DNA from: Fratercula arctica
Taxonomy: Eukaryota; Chordata; Aves; Charadriiformes; Alcidae
Direction of reading: 5' to 3'
Assembly (NCBI GenBank): GCA_947846985.1
Contig: CANTUZ010000005.1
Location: 48,015,389 to 48,079,388 of the forward strand
DNA: 64,000 nucleotides
The notes below the pieces were generated by a model, which saw only the letters and a list, made by a program, of their open reading frames with translations, was not told the origin of the DNA and made no database searches. The position numbers and the translations under genes are program-made. This document shows, piece by piece, positions 32,201 through 44,420 of the stretch. Numbering within the stretch: position 1 is the stretch's first letter; each line of letters begins with the position of its first letter.

Positions 32201-35200
32201 AGAGTAGAGAGAGGCTACATCATATGAAGCTGTGCAGAGAAGGACCAGAAACTTGTTAAGCTGGGCAATATGCAAGGGATCCATTGATGTGTCTCAAAAT
32301 GGGACGTGGGGAGGCTTGCTCAGGGCAGGTCAGGAGGGATGTCTTACAAGCAGCATTGAGAGGAAAATTCAACAAGGAATATGATTAGAAGATGCACAAG
32401 AGAGTTTCTGTGCTGCAGAGCAAGCATTGGCTCTGTTGGGAAAACAGGAGGTTTCACTATTAATATTAATATTAAACACATGCTATATTGAAAAAATAAA
32501 AGAGTTGCTTTTAACCTTTAGTGTGACTTTATTATAAAACTTCTCTCTGATGGAATGTGCAGCTGGTTTGGCTGCAAAAGAATCAGGAAGACTCTCAAAA
32601 CTTCACAATTTAAGTAGCCCCCCAGCGTATATCTCCTGCGTACATAAAGCATCCACCCTGCACACGCCAGGTTAGTTAGCATTCCCTGGCTTGCTGGCAG
32701 TTCTGCAGACTGAGGGTAGAAATGAAGCAGGTTTGTTGGTATTTGAAACAAACAGTTGCTCTACACAAATGAAGCAGCCACCATCTAACAATATGCTCCA
32801 GCTGGGTACAATCCCACCGGGGTTCAGAGTTTGCCCACCATAGGATACTTACATTCTCTCTGAAGATAAAAGCCAGGATTGCAGCTGAAAGCTCCGCCAG
32901 GAAGATTAACAAAATAAACATGAAGAACTGGAAGAGAGAAGATTAAAAAAACAAACAAACACAAAAAACCACAGACATACCATTAGGTGCGTGCAATAGG
33001 TAGTAGGATCACAGGGTTTTGCGGGTCACCAAAGAGATGGAAAAAATAACTGAGGAAACCTTTTTTTTCCCCTGACAATTAAAAAACCGTAGGAGACAGT
33101 AACCTGGGGCAGACACAGCCCCTCTCTGACACCACATCACAGGACACGGGAGCTTGCACCGCTTTTACCTGGTTCTAATGGGTAAAAGAGGATAAAGCTA
33201 CAGGACCCATAGCATCCCCTAATAAAATCTACACCAGGTTAAAACAGTAAAGCCTACTTTGATGGAAAAAGTTTATGATTGTGTAGATGCTTGCGCAGGG
33301 TTAAACTGTCCTGACACAGGTGTATGCATTACATGCATTATATGCATATACCTACATACGCACACACACCCCCTCATCACAACAAAACCAATTTTACAGT
33401 CATATGATCATGGATCCATTTTGCATGGAAGGAGGTAGTGGCACACATGCTCAAATATTTACACCTATGACCAAAAACGGGCTCTCTTCAGAGTACTCTG
33501 CATTTCAGGACAAAATCAGCCTTGGTTAATATCACCCTCCACACAATGGGGTTGCACGGAGTTAAGTATTAACCATGCAGAACATCTACAGAAAGTTGAT
33601 AACACCCCGTCATAATTTTAATTTGATTATGCAAGTATCATCCATGTCTTGTACAATATCCAAAGCGTGCATATTCATATCCTTAAATTAAGGGCACACT
33701 GCAGACTTGACAGAAAGCAATAGCCAGCAAATTGAGTGGTAGCAAAAGAGAAACGGGCATCCAGTTTGAAGTAAAATCATTACAAACTTATGTCATCATA
33801 ATTCTAGGGAAGATAAATGAAAGCAAACAGAGAGGCGTGTAGTTGTTCAATTTAAGCTGGAACTGTATTTTCATCCTGTTGCCCTTGCAGCCTTCTACCG
33901 CTTTGGTCTAAAAGTCTGGTCTTCAGTCTTACTAAAGGCATCTTGTTTTTGTGATGTTACCGAGCCTGAGCGACCCACCGTGCCTTCACCACCACCCCAC
34001 ACAGGTAAATCAGATGCACTTAAGAGGTCTCATCCCCAGAGAGACTGATGTTGAGCTGTGAGTGAGCTGCCCCCAGGACCTTGTCCACCCAGAGCACTCA
34101 GGTGCTCTGGAGCATTTCCTGCCTCGAATGAGCACCGGGATTCCTGTGGGCTCCCATCTCATACCCTCCCGTATGGAGGTGGCACAGAAAACTGGTACAC
34201 AGCTAGAGGTAAAACACAAGTAGAAAGGAAAAGAGTGTTGAAGGGAACACGTCCCCCAGGGCAGGAAAGCACTCACTGACATCAAAGAGCTTGGGATTCA
34301 GCCTGTCCTTGTGACCGTTACATTGACGCCTCATGCTAGTTGGATGCTGCTTCAGTCCATAACAAGCAGCAAAAGGAATGGGCAGGGATGTGCCCTCTAA
34401 CATCCTTAAGACAACAAATGTCGGTGCTGAGGAACTCCTATGGGAATAGAGCACAGAGTGGCCAGGCTCACACCCTCTCCTGAAATGGTATTTATTTCCA
34501 TTCTTGGAGACACAATAGTGGGCTTGAGGAACTGTAAGTCTGGACCAGATGGACATTTTTTGTGTTCTTATAGCCATAAAGAGAAATCACCACTTGAGAG
34601 TCAGCCCTTCTAAAATTAAAGTATCCCAAGAATTAGCCACAGACGCAAAGATGATTTTACAGAACTGAGTGAACGTTTAGAAATGAACTCAGATTTTGGC
34701 ACCATGTGAGAAAAACAGGAGTGAACAGAGAACCCAGTAAGACCACATCACATGGAGGGTAATAAACATGTGGTACATGTTACCAACGAAGGTGGTTGAA
34801 GCAACAAGTAGAAATAAACACAAGAGAAGCCTGGATGTGGGGTTTTTTTGTGTGTGAGGAGGTTATTGAAGGTCTTTCTGAAACAGAAGGCAGGCAGATG
34901 GGACCAGAAGTGCTATTGTGGTCCTCAAGCAATGATTTATAAACAGTCTGAAATGTTATGCACCGTACACTTCAGTAACGGAGATAGAATTCAAACTACC
35001 TGCTTGGAATGGGCAAAACGTTGTTTTGTTGCCAATTATCAGAGCTGTAAGCAATTTTTCCCCACTGGAAAAGTGCATGTACCACCCTGTCCCTTTTGCC
35101 TTCCTGCTTCTGCAGTGGGAACAAAAGAAAAGGAGCCTTGGCTCAAATGCCAAAACAAGAAGAGTCAGAGGAGCAGGGACTTTGGTTGCTAACAGAATGC

Positions 35201-38200
35201 TGTTGCTTGATTTTGCTGAACTAGTTAACTCTATAATTTATTCTTACTGCTGGAGTTTTCTGCAGTGGCTTCTATTTTTCCTGCTCAGAGACTGTTTTGT
35301 TTTTAATTTCACCACAGGAGGGCAAAGAACAAGTGATGAGAATGAACGTTACTTTGCAAATTCACATCATCATCCATCAAGGGATCTCAGCATAGTCACT
35401 AAGAGGTCTAAGGTGGTGATCAAGTGATTAATCCTGTCACCCTGCTAATTGCATTTCATTTACTGATTACTGGGAGACACATGTTCACCCAAGCTCCAGC
35501 ACAGATCTGTGCAGAAGTGGAAGCAGCCATTCTCAGATTATCTCTGATAAGCTTCATTATCATTCCCAAACTGATTCACACTTACATTGTGCAGTCTGCA
35601 TTACAGATTTGTAACAGTTACTGTAGGAAAAACACGAGCAGCCATTAAGGCTGATGAGAAAAAGAAGATGGATCATCAGTGTTTCAGAACTTGCTCTCAT
35701 TCTACGTTTTAAGGAGAGTCAAAATCTAGTTATTATGTTTTGCCTCCCAAAATTAAATGGGTTACTGATATATGAGAGCACTACACAGCCAACTGGTTTG
35801 GCTGGCACGCAGCAGTCTCACATTCAAATTCATGCTTGAGACCCACAACTGAATGTAGGTACCCCCCACATCCTGAAGGTGAACATCCTGAGGAGTGGGG
35901 TCTTCCACGTTCATCAAAAATCCTGCCTCGGCTCCTGCTGATGGTTACAGGTTTATCAGAAGTTTCCACAACTCAACGTTTCATGTTTCTTTTCCACAAC
36001 TCATCTACTGTTCCAGTTTGAGCAATGCTCTTCCCAAAAGAGCAGCAACTGCCTTTAACACAAAGGACCCACATTTCCATGATGAAAAGTGTCAGGGGCT
36101 ACTGCATCCATTATACAAGAGTGCAAAAGAGGGCGTCTGCACTCAAAACTAAGCCAAATGAAGCTAACACTGCCTGTTCTTGTTGCAAAGCTGAATTCGG
36201 TCCCGTGGTGAAATGTTGTGTGCTCAACAGCACTTTGGATTCTGATTTTCATGGTGTTCTTTCGCAGTCTGAGGGTCTTTAGGACAACCCAGAAGTTATT
36301 CAATGTCTGATTTGCAGGCCAATGTTTGCTGCTTTTTGTGAACCAAGTCCAAACGCTGGGAAATCTATTAACACTTCAGAGCCTTGTGCTTAACGCAACA
36401 TGTTAGGATCCACAGTGATGTTTTTTACCAAAAGACATGCAGCTTAATGAAAAAAATAAAAGTCCTTGAAAACACAGAAGCCCGAACCTAGAGAACAGGC
36501 ATTTGTGCCTCTGTCTTGTCCCTTCTACCTTCTGTTTACATTTGGACTAAAAGCTTCAGATATACATTATGCATCACACTGAAATCTCACTCAGCAGCTC
36601 TCCGGCTCATCAATTCTTTAACAACTTTGTAAGCGGACTTGATTTGATCTAGCGACTTTTCCCCAAGTACCACCCCCCTTGAAGCCTAACACTCTCCATT
36701 TTGCAACGTGTTCCCAGGCTCTCTGGCACACACTCAGGAATGGTTTGCCTTTTCAATGCCTAAAACTTTCTCCCATCAGACTTCTGGTTTCACAGATGTT
36801 TCATGCATTTTAACATCAGCGGCCCCTGAAAAAGCAGAAATTAGCAACATATCTCTTCTCACTTGATATCAGCACAGATACTCGTCCGAGTGCTTCCCTG
36901 CTGTTGGACATGAGATGGCAGGCTGTTTAACAGACTTGACTTTGATACCAGAAGCCCTGTAAGACCTGGTCAAAGTGGAACACTAATTCCTCATCCAGTA
37001 ACTATTTTTTGAGTTTCTCCTAGTCTGTGGCATTACCTCCAGCTCACAAAATTGAGTGCACTGGAGTGTAACTAAAACACCAGGAAGAACATTCAAACCT
37101 ATGTGATGTAACTCTCTGATGTTCAACCAGGAAAGAGCATGGCCTAGAGCTCCCTTCCTCCAGCCGGGTCCCCAATCTGTATGCAGCGGACATGGTCCAG
37201 GCTGAAAATATTATTCTTCCACGCACTTACAGTCAATACTTCTCACCAAACATTTAGTTTCTTAAACTGACAGGGACAGGCTTTGAAGTAACCTCGGGCT
37301 CATTGGGCCTGATTCTTTGCATTTTATTATGTTCCTCTGGGCAGATCTTGATGACTTCACAGGTGACACGTTTGGTTTTCTGATTTACTTCTGACGCGAG
37401 TCACTGCAAGTCAAACTCACAATGCCTTCCAAAAAAAGGGCTTTTATGAGCAGGCTATGAATTCAAGGGGTGGGTGAGCCAAGTGCCAGAGAGAATTTAT
37501 CTCAATGGAGCCAGGCTCATCTCTAGGAAAAAATGGTTTTAACGTCAAGAAAGTGGACTTTACTGTTCTGTTTAAAAGTGAGGGACAAGCCTCTTCTGCA
37601 CCGTGAAGCAGCTGCGCAAGATACAATCATAACAAAACACCGTAAGATCAAGATTTCGAAAAACCAAATAATAAAATAAAAAAAAAACAACAAAAACCCC
37701 CAACAGAGCCAGAGGGAGAAACACAAAGTCACATTTGACAAAAACAAAAAATAAAGCTAATGATCTTTGTGTTTCGATACATAACTAGTAATGTCTTCCA
37801 GTAAGAGGTAATGGCTGGAAATCCTGCAGTTATCAGAACTTATGGTGGAGGTCAAAAATTACTTATTTTAGAGGCTAGCTCTTTGCAAATAGCAGCCAAT
37901 GACCACATGAGCTGAAATTTAACCCTACCATGCAGGGCAAAAATTGCCCAAAGATAACAAATCTGGTTCATTTTAGGAGCAGAATAGGCTGCATAGGGGA
38001 GCAACCAGCTACTGAGAGCTGCAATGCAAGGCCCCCATTTCTGCTGACACGGGGAGCTTCATTACACAGATGCTTTGCTCTACGTGTTCCCTCTGCTTTG
38101 CTGTGAACCAGCGAGGAATGAATCCACAAATGGAGCTGTGGGGTTTGGGTGGACAAAAGAGGATCATTTTTGGTCACTTTATAAAAGTAAAAAAAAAAAA

Positions 38201-39504
38201 AACCAAACAAACAAACAAAAAAAAAACCCAAAAAAACCCCAACAAAACACCAACAAAAAATAGGACCATTTTGAAACAAAGCTTAACAAAGCCAAAATAC
38301 ACTCCTAGACTCCATACCCCCTGGCCTCAAGCCTGGTACAGGGAAGGAACAAATTCTCTGTAGTTTTAGCTGCATGTAAAAATGCCCTAAACATATTTAT
38401 TATCTAAGAGAATGATGGCTACAGTAACAGACATGCACTTATTACAGCATCAAACTATCCAGTCACCCCCGTTCTTGGGAAACACTGAAAGGCCAATAGA
38501 AAACACAAGGACACTTACAAAAAGCAGGAGGCATTTGTTCTCACGGATGGCACCGCAGCAGCCAAGGAAACCCAGCAGAAAGAGCATCGCTCCCATAGCC
38601 AGCATGATGTACGCTCCCGTGAAGAGCAGAGGGTTGGCAGCCACGATCTCTCGGAAACCTGTGGGATCCACAATGACCCAGATCCCAACTCCCAGCAGGC
38701 ACGCTCCTCCCAGCTGTCAGGGCACAAGGAGAGAAGAGAGAGGGAGACAGGTCATAAAACAGCTGCTGCAGGAAAACTGGAGTCGTTGCTATCTTTTGAT
38801 CAAGTGTTCACTTGGAGAATTTGTGCTTCTCCGTGGCATGTATTTGCTGCTGAGCAGGTGATTGCTGCTGACATGCTACGCAGTGTCTCTTGCTCACTCA
38901 ATGAAACATTTGCAGCAAAAGCACCCTTCTTCCTTGACACCTCACTCTAGCGCTTCCTCCCTCCCTAATGCTGAAAGATCGAGTCTCCACCTGTTGCCAC
39001 ATCTGCAGGGGACAGCCCAGTGAAGGGGTACACGGGAACCCCCCCTGCCACAGAAGAGCGAAAGGGTGACCAGGAATGAATCTATATGTGGCATGAAAAT
39101 GACTGTGTTTTCTAGTGAAAACTTCAGCAGGCCACCCAGGACTAGAAAACGATTTCTTCTGCCATTCAAAGACAGGCCCTGTACACTACTAGTTACAGCT
39201 TTCCCTCTGGTCTCCCTTGTCCAAGGACAGGAATAGCTCAGACAACAGTGACCACCGCGCTGGCTTTCTGAATATCTGAGCGTCTTTGGATGCTGCAAAA
39301 CCCTCTGAGATTGCTAGTGCAAAGCTGAGGGGATATTCTGTACCTTGGCAACTTGACCAAATTCCAGCCTATCCTGCTGGGGAGCAGCAGGCTGCTGGAA
39401 ACAGGAGCATTCGAGGGAGAAAGTAGATTCTAAACACTTACAAATATAAAGAAATTGAAAAGAAACATCAGGTACTTCATGCAGCTCAGACAGTCTCCCT
39501 CCAT
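20250..39504 (-). CDS. TSPAN18: TSPAN18, tetraspanin-18 (seven coding exons)
   Basis: On the - strand, 39504-39442, 38713-38519, 32927-32853, 26958-26860, 25622-25443, 21352-21269 and 20297-20250 join to 247 codons plus TAA; all junctions are phase 0 and GT-AG. Tetraspanin hallmarks are all present: N-terminal CLSC cysteines for likely palmitoylation, polar residues in membrane segments 1, 3 and 4 (Asn, Glu, Glu), a GCCG-type inner loop, and a large extracellular loop with CCG (147-149), PEACC (Cys175-176), Cys193 and Cys206, i.e. six loop cysteines. N-glycosylation sequons lie at N111 (split across an exon junction) and N129. The C-terminus CLFRGIQ matches TSPAN18. Tetraspanins organise membrane microdomains; TSPAN18 is reported to act with Orai1 in endothelial calcium signalling and, in chick neural crest, to maintain cadherin-6B before migration. 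It is convergent with TP53I11. Confidence 0.97.
20298..21268 (-). other. TSPAN18: TSPAN18 intron 6 (last intron)
   Basis: GT-AG intron of 971 bases. GC-rich; open frames on both strands carry no recognisable domain. Confidence 0.9.
21269..21352 (-). CDS. TSPAN18: TSPAN18 coding exon 6 (residues 205-232)
   Basis: The acceptor reads CTTCCTAG and the donor GTACTT, a weaker donor than the others. The 84-nt exon encodes the last loop cysteine (Gly205-Cys206), [17 protein letters not shown], and the first part of membrane segment 4 ending AIE with the conserved Glu. Confidence 0.96.
21760..22381 (+). mobile_element. Probable solo LTR of an endogenous retrovirus
   Basis: The segment begins TGTGACCTGG and ends gggacgtgaca, giving TG...CA ends over about 620 bases. 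It has a polyadenylation signal (AATAAA at 22269) well inside, followed by a short tail, as in a U3-R-U5 arrangement. No gag, pol or env sequence or primer-binding site follows, so it looks like a solo LTR. Flanking hexamers (gctaca, gcagca) match at only four of six positions, so the ends are not proven. Internal repeats: cctgggaagatt at 21900, 21934 and 21970, and a 55-bp-spaced duplication around accacttgccataa (22134, 22189). Confidence 0.6.
24271..24831 (+). mobile_element. CR1 LINE 3' fragment
   Basis: It spans about 560 bases ending in the canonical CR1 terminus. A 128-codon frame (24348-24734) encodes the C-terminus of the reverse transcriptase protein ([20 protein letters not shown] onward) without a stop, suggesting a relatively recent copy. 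It is 5'-truncated and immobile. Confidence 0.93.
25443..25622 (-). CDS. TSPAN18: TSPAN18 coding exon 5 (residues 145-204)
   Basis: The acceptor reads CTCCTTAG and the donor GTAAGG. The 180-nt exon encodes the variable part of the large extracellular loop: CCG at 147-149, PEACC ending at 176, and Cys193. The stretch after GPEDF ([15 protein letters not shown]) is the part least like the mammalian protein as I remember it. It ends FQNRQ and joins the Gly-Cys of the next exon. Confidence 0.95.
25885..25960 (+). repeat. MIR-like SINE fossil
   Basis: The sequence tgacttgcttgagatcaccc agcaagtctg then gagccagcagtacaatccagg follows the MIR core order (tgacttgcccaaggtcacac agcaagt, gagctgggattagaacccagg) with many substitutions. 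Identification is by eye. Confidence 0.45.
26001..26066 (+). repeat. 24-bp tandem repeat, about 2.7 copies
   Basis: gattcaagt recurs at 26001, 26025 and 26049, with ggtccyttttta between the first copies. Copies differ by one or two bases, so it is probably young. Confidence 0.85.
26860..26958 (-). CDS. TSPAN18: TSPAN18 coding exon 4 (residues 112-144)
   Basis: The acceptor reads CGTTTCAG and the donor GTAAGT. It encodes the first helices of the large extracellular loop ([14 protein letters not shown], then a NDT sequon at 129-131, then [13 protein letters not shown]). Confidence 0.96.
26959..32852 (-). other. TSPAN18: TSPAN18 intron 3
   Basis: GT-AG intron of about 5.9 kb, AT-richer than the left half of the window. 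It holds a T-rich run (27068-27097) and a MIR-like fossil (29793-29900). No other repeat or exon is recognised. Confidence 0.88.
29793..29900 (+). repeat. MIR-like SINE fossil
   Basis: attctgaggaaacagaggta, then cgacttgtctattaagtgtc, agaactggggctaaaaatcc and catcctgaccc appear in the same order and spacing as the MIR consensus core and 3' part that I remember. This is the clearest of the MIR-like pieces here. Confidence 0.5.
32853..32927 (-). CDS. TSPAN18: TSPAN18 coding exon 3 (residues 87-111)
   Basis: The acceptor reads TTCTCTCTTCCAG and the donor GTAAGT. The 75-nt exon is almost entirely membrane segment 3, with the conserved Glu in LAELSAA. It ends FREN; the Asn forms an N-glycosylation sequon with the first residues of the next exon. 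Confidence 0.96.
32928..38518 (-). other. TSPAN18: TSPAN18 intron 2
   Basis: GT-AG intron of about 5.6 kb. It holds a purine-poor T/A alternation near 33320-33370 and two A-rich stretches (37668-37700, 38188-38262). No mobile element is recognised with confidence. Confidence 0.88.
38188..38262 (+). repeat. A-rich low-complexity run
   Basis: A-runs alternate with caaa and aaccc units, giving lysine- and asparagine-rich nonsense frames. It might be the degraded tail of a retroelement but no body is attached. Confidence 0.8.
38519..38713 (-). CDS. TSPAN18: TSPAN18 coding exon 2 (residues 22-86)
   Basis: The acceptor reads CCCTGACAG and the donor GTAAGT. The 195-nt exon encodes the end of membrane segment 1 ([15 protein letters not shown]), the small extracellular loop ([14 protein letters not shown]), membrane segment 2 and the inner loop [11 protein letters not shown]. 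Confidence 0.97.
38714..39441 (-). other. TSPAN18: TSPAN18 intron 1 (between coding exons 1 and 2)
   Basis: GT-AG intron of 728 bases with no recognisable feature. Confidence 0.9.
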
Positions 39505-39533
39505 GGTCTTCAGGCTCCTTGATTCAATTCTTC
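39442..39533 (-). CDS. TSPAN18: TSPAN18 first coding exon (coding 39504-39442, residues 1-21)
   Basis: The acceptor reads TTTGCAG and the donor GTAAGT. Twenty-nine bases of leader precede the ATG, which sits in a strong context (GACCATGG). Residues 1-21 are [11 protein letters not shown] followed by the start of membrane segment 1 with its conserved Asn. If spliced directly to the untranslated exon upstream, the frame is closed by a TAG at 45200-45198, so this ATG is the true start. Confidence 0.93.
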
Positions 39534-42500
39534 CTGCAAAACACCAGCACTTCCTTAGCTCAGTCTTTTTAATGGAGTGACACAATGCTACTGCCATTCG
39601 TGTTTCCCCCAGATCCCGTAGAGATATTTACACAGAAGGGCTCTTTTCTTACCTGAGCAAGGCAACATGGCACAGGCTAGTAAGATAATGATTACTGCTA
39701 AGTCCCTTTGCATTCCTCCAGTTCTAAAGGAGAACACAGACATGGAGAGGTGGTTGCAGGAAAGGAAAGGTCTAGCTTTGCTTGCAGCGTGAGATATGGG
39801 GAAAAACATCCCTCTGCACATGAAGATTTTTTTTTCCCCCAGTCCCTAAAGCCTCTCAAGTCTAAGAAGCGCTGAACATATCTTTCTACTTCCTGACAAA
39901 AAAAGGCCACACAAGCTTCCTCCATAGAAGGAATGCCATATAAACAAGGAGAACATCTTCAGGGAAACATCTGGAGGAGCTGGGCTGGGAATGACTGCAG
40001 TGTGTGGACGTGGGAGGGCCTGAGGAGGCTGTCCTCACACAGTTACAGTTACAGGGCCCAACACCGGCTTGTCATGCGGTGTGAAATGTTACTGTGCCAC
40101 CAAAACCCTGGTGTCGCTCTACACCCCACCTTGCACAGGTGTTTTGCAGGCAGAGCCCATGGATCAAAGTCAGTAAGCTTTTAATGCCGGGAAAAAACGC
40201 TAAGGAATCTGAACCGGTTTTGAAACTCCATGTCTGCATCAGACAGCGAACTACTTAGGAGAGTACTTCTATTGGAAGAGCAGCTATAAATCCCAACCAG
40301 GTGAGGCTACATTGGAATAAAGTTTCTGTCCCAAAAAGCTTGCTGTCTAATGAAGTGACTGTGTCTCCCAATACGCAATTATATTACCAAGTACTCTAGA
40401 GGTACGGACAACTAAATACATAAAATAGTAGAACTTTGAGACAGAAGATAACACAGTTACGGCACTGTGCACAGAGGGGTGCATACATATGCAAACACAA
40501 GTTTGCTTAGCTCCCTCGAGAAGCCTTCCCAAAGCCTACACACTTCTTAACCCATCTCTTCCCTTTTCTCCACCGCCAGTGCCATTCCCTAAATAGACCT
40601 GCATCCAAGGATATTCTATGTTAGCAAAGTACACTCCATTCACTTAAAAGAAAAAAACAGAAATTATGCAAGGTTTTTGACAAGCCAGAAATGAAACTCT
40701 TTCTTTCACTCCTTTGTTGTTTTTGTTAATCCACAAAACTTGGGAATGCTGTGGAGCCTCGCAGGGTGCTTCCCTCTGTGACCATGGGAACTACTCTGCT
40801 TTCGCCAAAGGGCTGAGAAAACCCACGGCAGGCAGCGCTCCCAGCAAGGGGCTGCCTGAGGTAAACAGATTCATATCATACAGTGTGTGTGTTTGCTGCA
40901 CTTCTTTGACTCCATTTAAAAATCAAATCAGTTCCTCCCTACTGGAAAAACAGGCAGAGACACAAATGGCAGGACGTAGAAGTTCATGTGGACATGCAGC
41001 TGCTTTCCCTCTGCATCTTCACTTGCCAGGGGCAGGACAGCAGCCTCTGCTGGCTGGGTACCAGCAAAGGAACCCCCTTTGCCAGAGGAATCCTGAGCAG
41101 ATCCACAAAGCCAGTCTTGCAGGCCACCTCGCTTCTGGAGAAACACAAACCTGAATCCGAACCTGAGAATGAGGGCAATATTTTTCTTTACAAAGTTTAT
41201 TTTCTTATACCTCTGATACACAACTGTTCTGCGCAGAGAGACTCACAGCCAAGACCGTGACTGGCAGAGATGGAGTGGAGCACAGAACTCTGATGTGGGC
41301 CTGGAGGAGATGCCCACAGCGTTTAAAGTCATGTCTGCAAATGTCACAGAGTACAGAGATCTTGAAGTCCAGAAGGGTAAGGAGCTGGGGAGGGAATTCT
41401 TCAGTTTCATGGGAAAGGTGAACCTTCAGCTCCACTAACCCAAGAGCTTGGACACTATAGAGAGGGATATGAAAATACAGACAAGTAGGACACTGGAACT
41501 TCAACAGCCCCAGAATTGGTGGCACCCAGATGTTCCCATCACCATACAAAAAAGTTATGCTGTAGTGAAACGAAGGATGGCTAAATCTCAATATATTAGC
41601 CAAAGCCTGAAACTTTTAAGTCCTGCTGCCTTGAGTACCCACCCACATGATCCATATCATAGTAACCTTAGGCAAAAAAGGAATAAAGAGCAAACCGGTT
41701 TAGCCATATTGTCCCACTTCACATCATTCACACTCATCTCACTGCAGAGGCACCCACATGAAAAACATTGCCTGCGGTCTAAGCAGCACAGGCTTCTCCT
41801 GAGTCTAACGCTGTCTTGTTGCTTGGTAGAGTTGATAAATCACATTCCCATTTTACTTTACTTTCCATGTCTGGGTCTGCTTCCTCTGCAAGATGAGCAG
41901 GCTCCCTTGGAACCACTCCGATTTGCGTGAGATGAGTACGGGCCTCTTTTTATTTTCAAAGACAAACCTAAGCTACAATTCCTTGCGTTGCTCCTGCCCG
42001 TGCATCCACTCAGTATGTTAAAATGTTTTCTAGGTGTAAGCAGGGAAGGGAGACTCTAAATCCATTGAGCAATGGGGTCCCGAAAATGTCACTGGCAGGG
42101 CCAGGCAGCCACAGCAACCTGGGAGCAGCATGAGCACATGCACACTCAGCTTTGGCAGGTGAGGACTCCCTCATTTGCCTGGGCAAGAAATAGTCCCCAG
42201 TGGTGGTGCTGGGCTCAGATCTGTGTTTTCTAAACCCACCACGCTTCACACAGCACAGCAACAATTAAGTGCAACCCTCCTAATTGCGCTGTGCTTCAAG
42301 GCAGGAGCACACCCTGTGGGGCTTACAAATCCCAAAGTCCTTCAACTCAGGATGTGCAAATGGAAGTCAGCGGTTACAGCCCGAGGTCTGGGTTGGCAAA
42401 GCTTCCGTATCATAAGAACTCAATGCAAACTTCCAAAAAATGCCAATGCACTGATCTGATTTGAGAAACAGATCCGGAGCTCTGAGCAACTGTTTCAGTG

Positions 42501-43693
42501 CTGGAACTTAGAGCTTGGAGACCCGTACAGACCAGCATACCACAGCCTTTCCAGTTTCTGCTGGGTACCCGGATTCCCAAACAGCACATGCAAGATCACC
42601 ATTTGGATCTTGTGATTGCAGTGATCAAAACAGGGCAAATCAACTAAAAGCACAATCTGACCTCTTGCGTAGCACTTTAAACAGTCTCATGTCAGAGTTC
42701 AAGCACTCCAGCATACATGAAATATATTACCATCAGATTCCTATATGCAGTAATGCTCTGGACTTTGAAGAGTATATAACTAATGTTATTTACAAAGAAT
42801 GCAAGCAAAATGCAAATAATGTTACTTACAAATAATGCAATTATAAAAGTATTTGGGCCAACTGATGCCTTACTAATTAGCTGAAGGTACCTGAAGTCCC
42901 TGATGACAGGCTGCACGGAGAAAATAACTGACATGAAAGGACAATCCTGACCCACAGAGCTGCTTTTTCCTTCCACTTTTCTTTTTAAGCCATGCACACA
43001 AAGGCAAATTTTGTAAGTTACTCCTACTGCACACTGATGCAAGTGCGATAAAAACTGAATGCATATGTCTTAATCTACTTTTAAAAAATATCTTCTCTCC
43101 CCTCCTCCAAGCCCCAAATTTGTGACAGATTAAGTTCTCCTCTGCAGGAGACATTTAATGCTAAGCAAACATTAACAATCAGAACTGCAGAAGACAGCGG
43201 CTGACAGATGCTCTCCCTGGCTTGTCCCACCTCAGACCTGTGAGACATATGAGATGCATTTGGTTTTGTCTGCAATGTAGCTATAAATGTTCAGGTTTTT
43301 CTTAGGCAGATTATTCTACATTTCTCGCCCCCCCCCGTATGAATTTTATCTTACAAAGTGATGAGGAGGCTAAAAATCCTCAGCAGTGTAGCCAGGAAAC
43401 ATAGTCCAGCTGCTGCAATCAGTTAGGAATAACATCGAGTTTTTCAAGGCAATGCATTTTTTTGTTCTTCAGCCACCATTTATTTCCTTCCATCTGACAT
43501 TTGCTTTTGCACGCCTTGCAGCTACCTTGAACTTGAGATATCTAAAGGCAGCTGCTCAACCACACCCCCAAAAACTGCTTCCAAGTTTCTCTTTGCTACC
43601 ACTGACATTTCCCTCTACCCCCACATCCCTTTCACACTGGACTGAAACCTGCGGTTTCACTTCGATTTTTCCTTTACCTTTGCCTTGGAGATG

Positions 43694-44110
43694 GAATCAC
43701 TGAAAAACTTAGGTTGGACAGGACCTCTGGATGTCATTGAGTACAAACATGCATTGTCTCCAATCCGAGCCAATTCCAAAGCTTGATCCAACTTCAAAGT
43801 TAGAGCAGGTTGCTCAGGGTCACATTAGTTAAGTTTTGAGTATCTCCAAGGTCTGAGATTCCCCAGTCTCCCTGGGAACCTCTTCCAATATTTGACTACC
43901 CTCCTTGGGAAAAGATTTTTCAAAACAGCTGTTTAAGGTGTGTCCAAGTCACCTTGTCATGAATGGAGCAAGAGCACCCCTCGGATGTGCCAGTCTTTCA
44001 GAACTCTCCGGAGCACCTTATCTTCACCAGTCTCAATCCTCGTATCTTCCATATCATACCATTCCTACCCTCTACTGAAAACAAGTGTGTGAACCATTTT
44101 CCTTCCCTAC
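43694..44110 (-). mobile_element. Old, degenerate CR1, inverted
   Basis: gaatcactgaaaaacttaggttgg, gagcaggttgctcagggtcac, ccccagtctccctgggaacctcttcc and gaaaagatttttc follow the reversed CR1 3' end in order with heavy divergence. The right edge is uncertain. Confidence 0.7.
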
Positions 44111-44207
44111 CATTCCAACCACATAATCCCCACCCCTAACATACCTCTGCAGTCTATTCGTATTTCACTGCAGATGGCTCATCACAGTCTCCCCATCTTG
44201 AATACTT

Positions 44208-44420
44208 GATAGAAATCGCAGACTAACCAAGATTGGAAGAGACATCTAGGGGTCACCTTGGCCAACCCTCATGCAAACCACTTTTTCAGTCACGTCTATC
44301 ACGTTGTCCATGTATATCTTCTTTTCATGCAAATACCTCTTTGCCATCAACATGCGTGAAGACCTTGTCCACTGAACTGATCCATTGCTTCCTTTAAAAC
44401 CTAAGAACCAGTTCTGCAGT
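44208..44420 (-). mobile_element. Second degenerate CR1 fragment, inverted
   Basis: tcgcagactaaccaagattggaagagacatctaggggtcaccttggccaaccc resembles the reversed CR1 end. The rest fades into unrecognisable sequence. Confidence 0.45.

Noticed and set aside
38070..38363. 97-codon Lys/Asn/Thr-rich frame
   Set aside because: It translates an A-rich low-complexity run.
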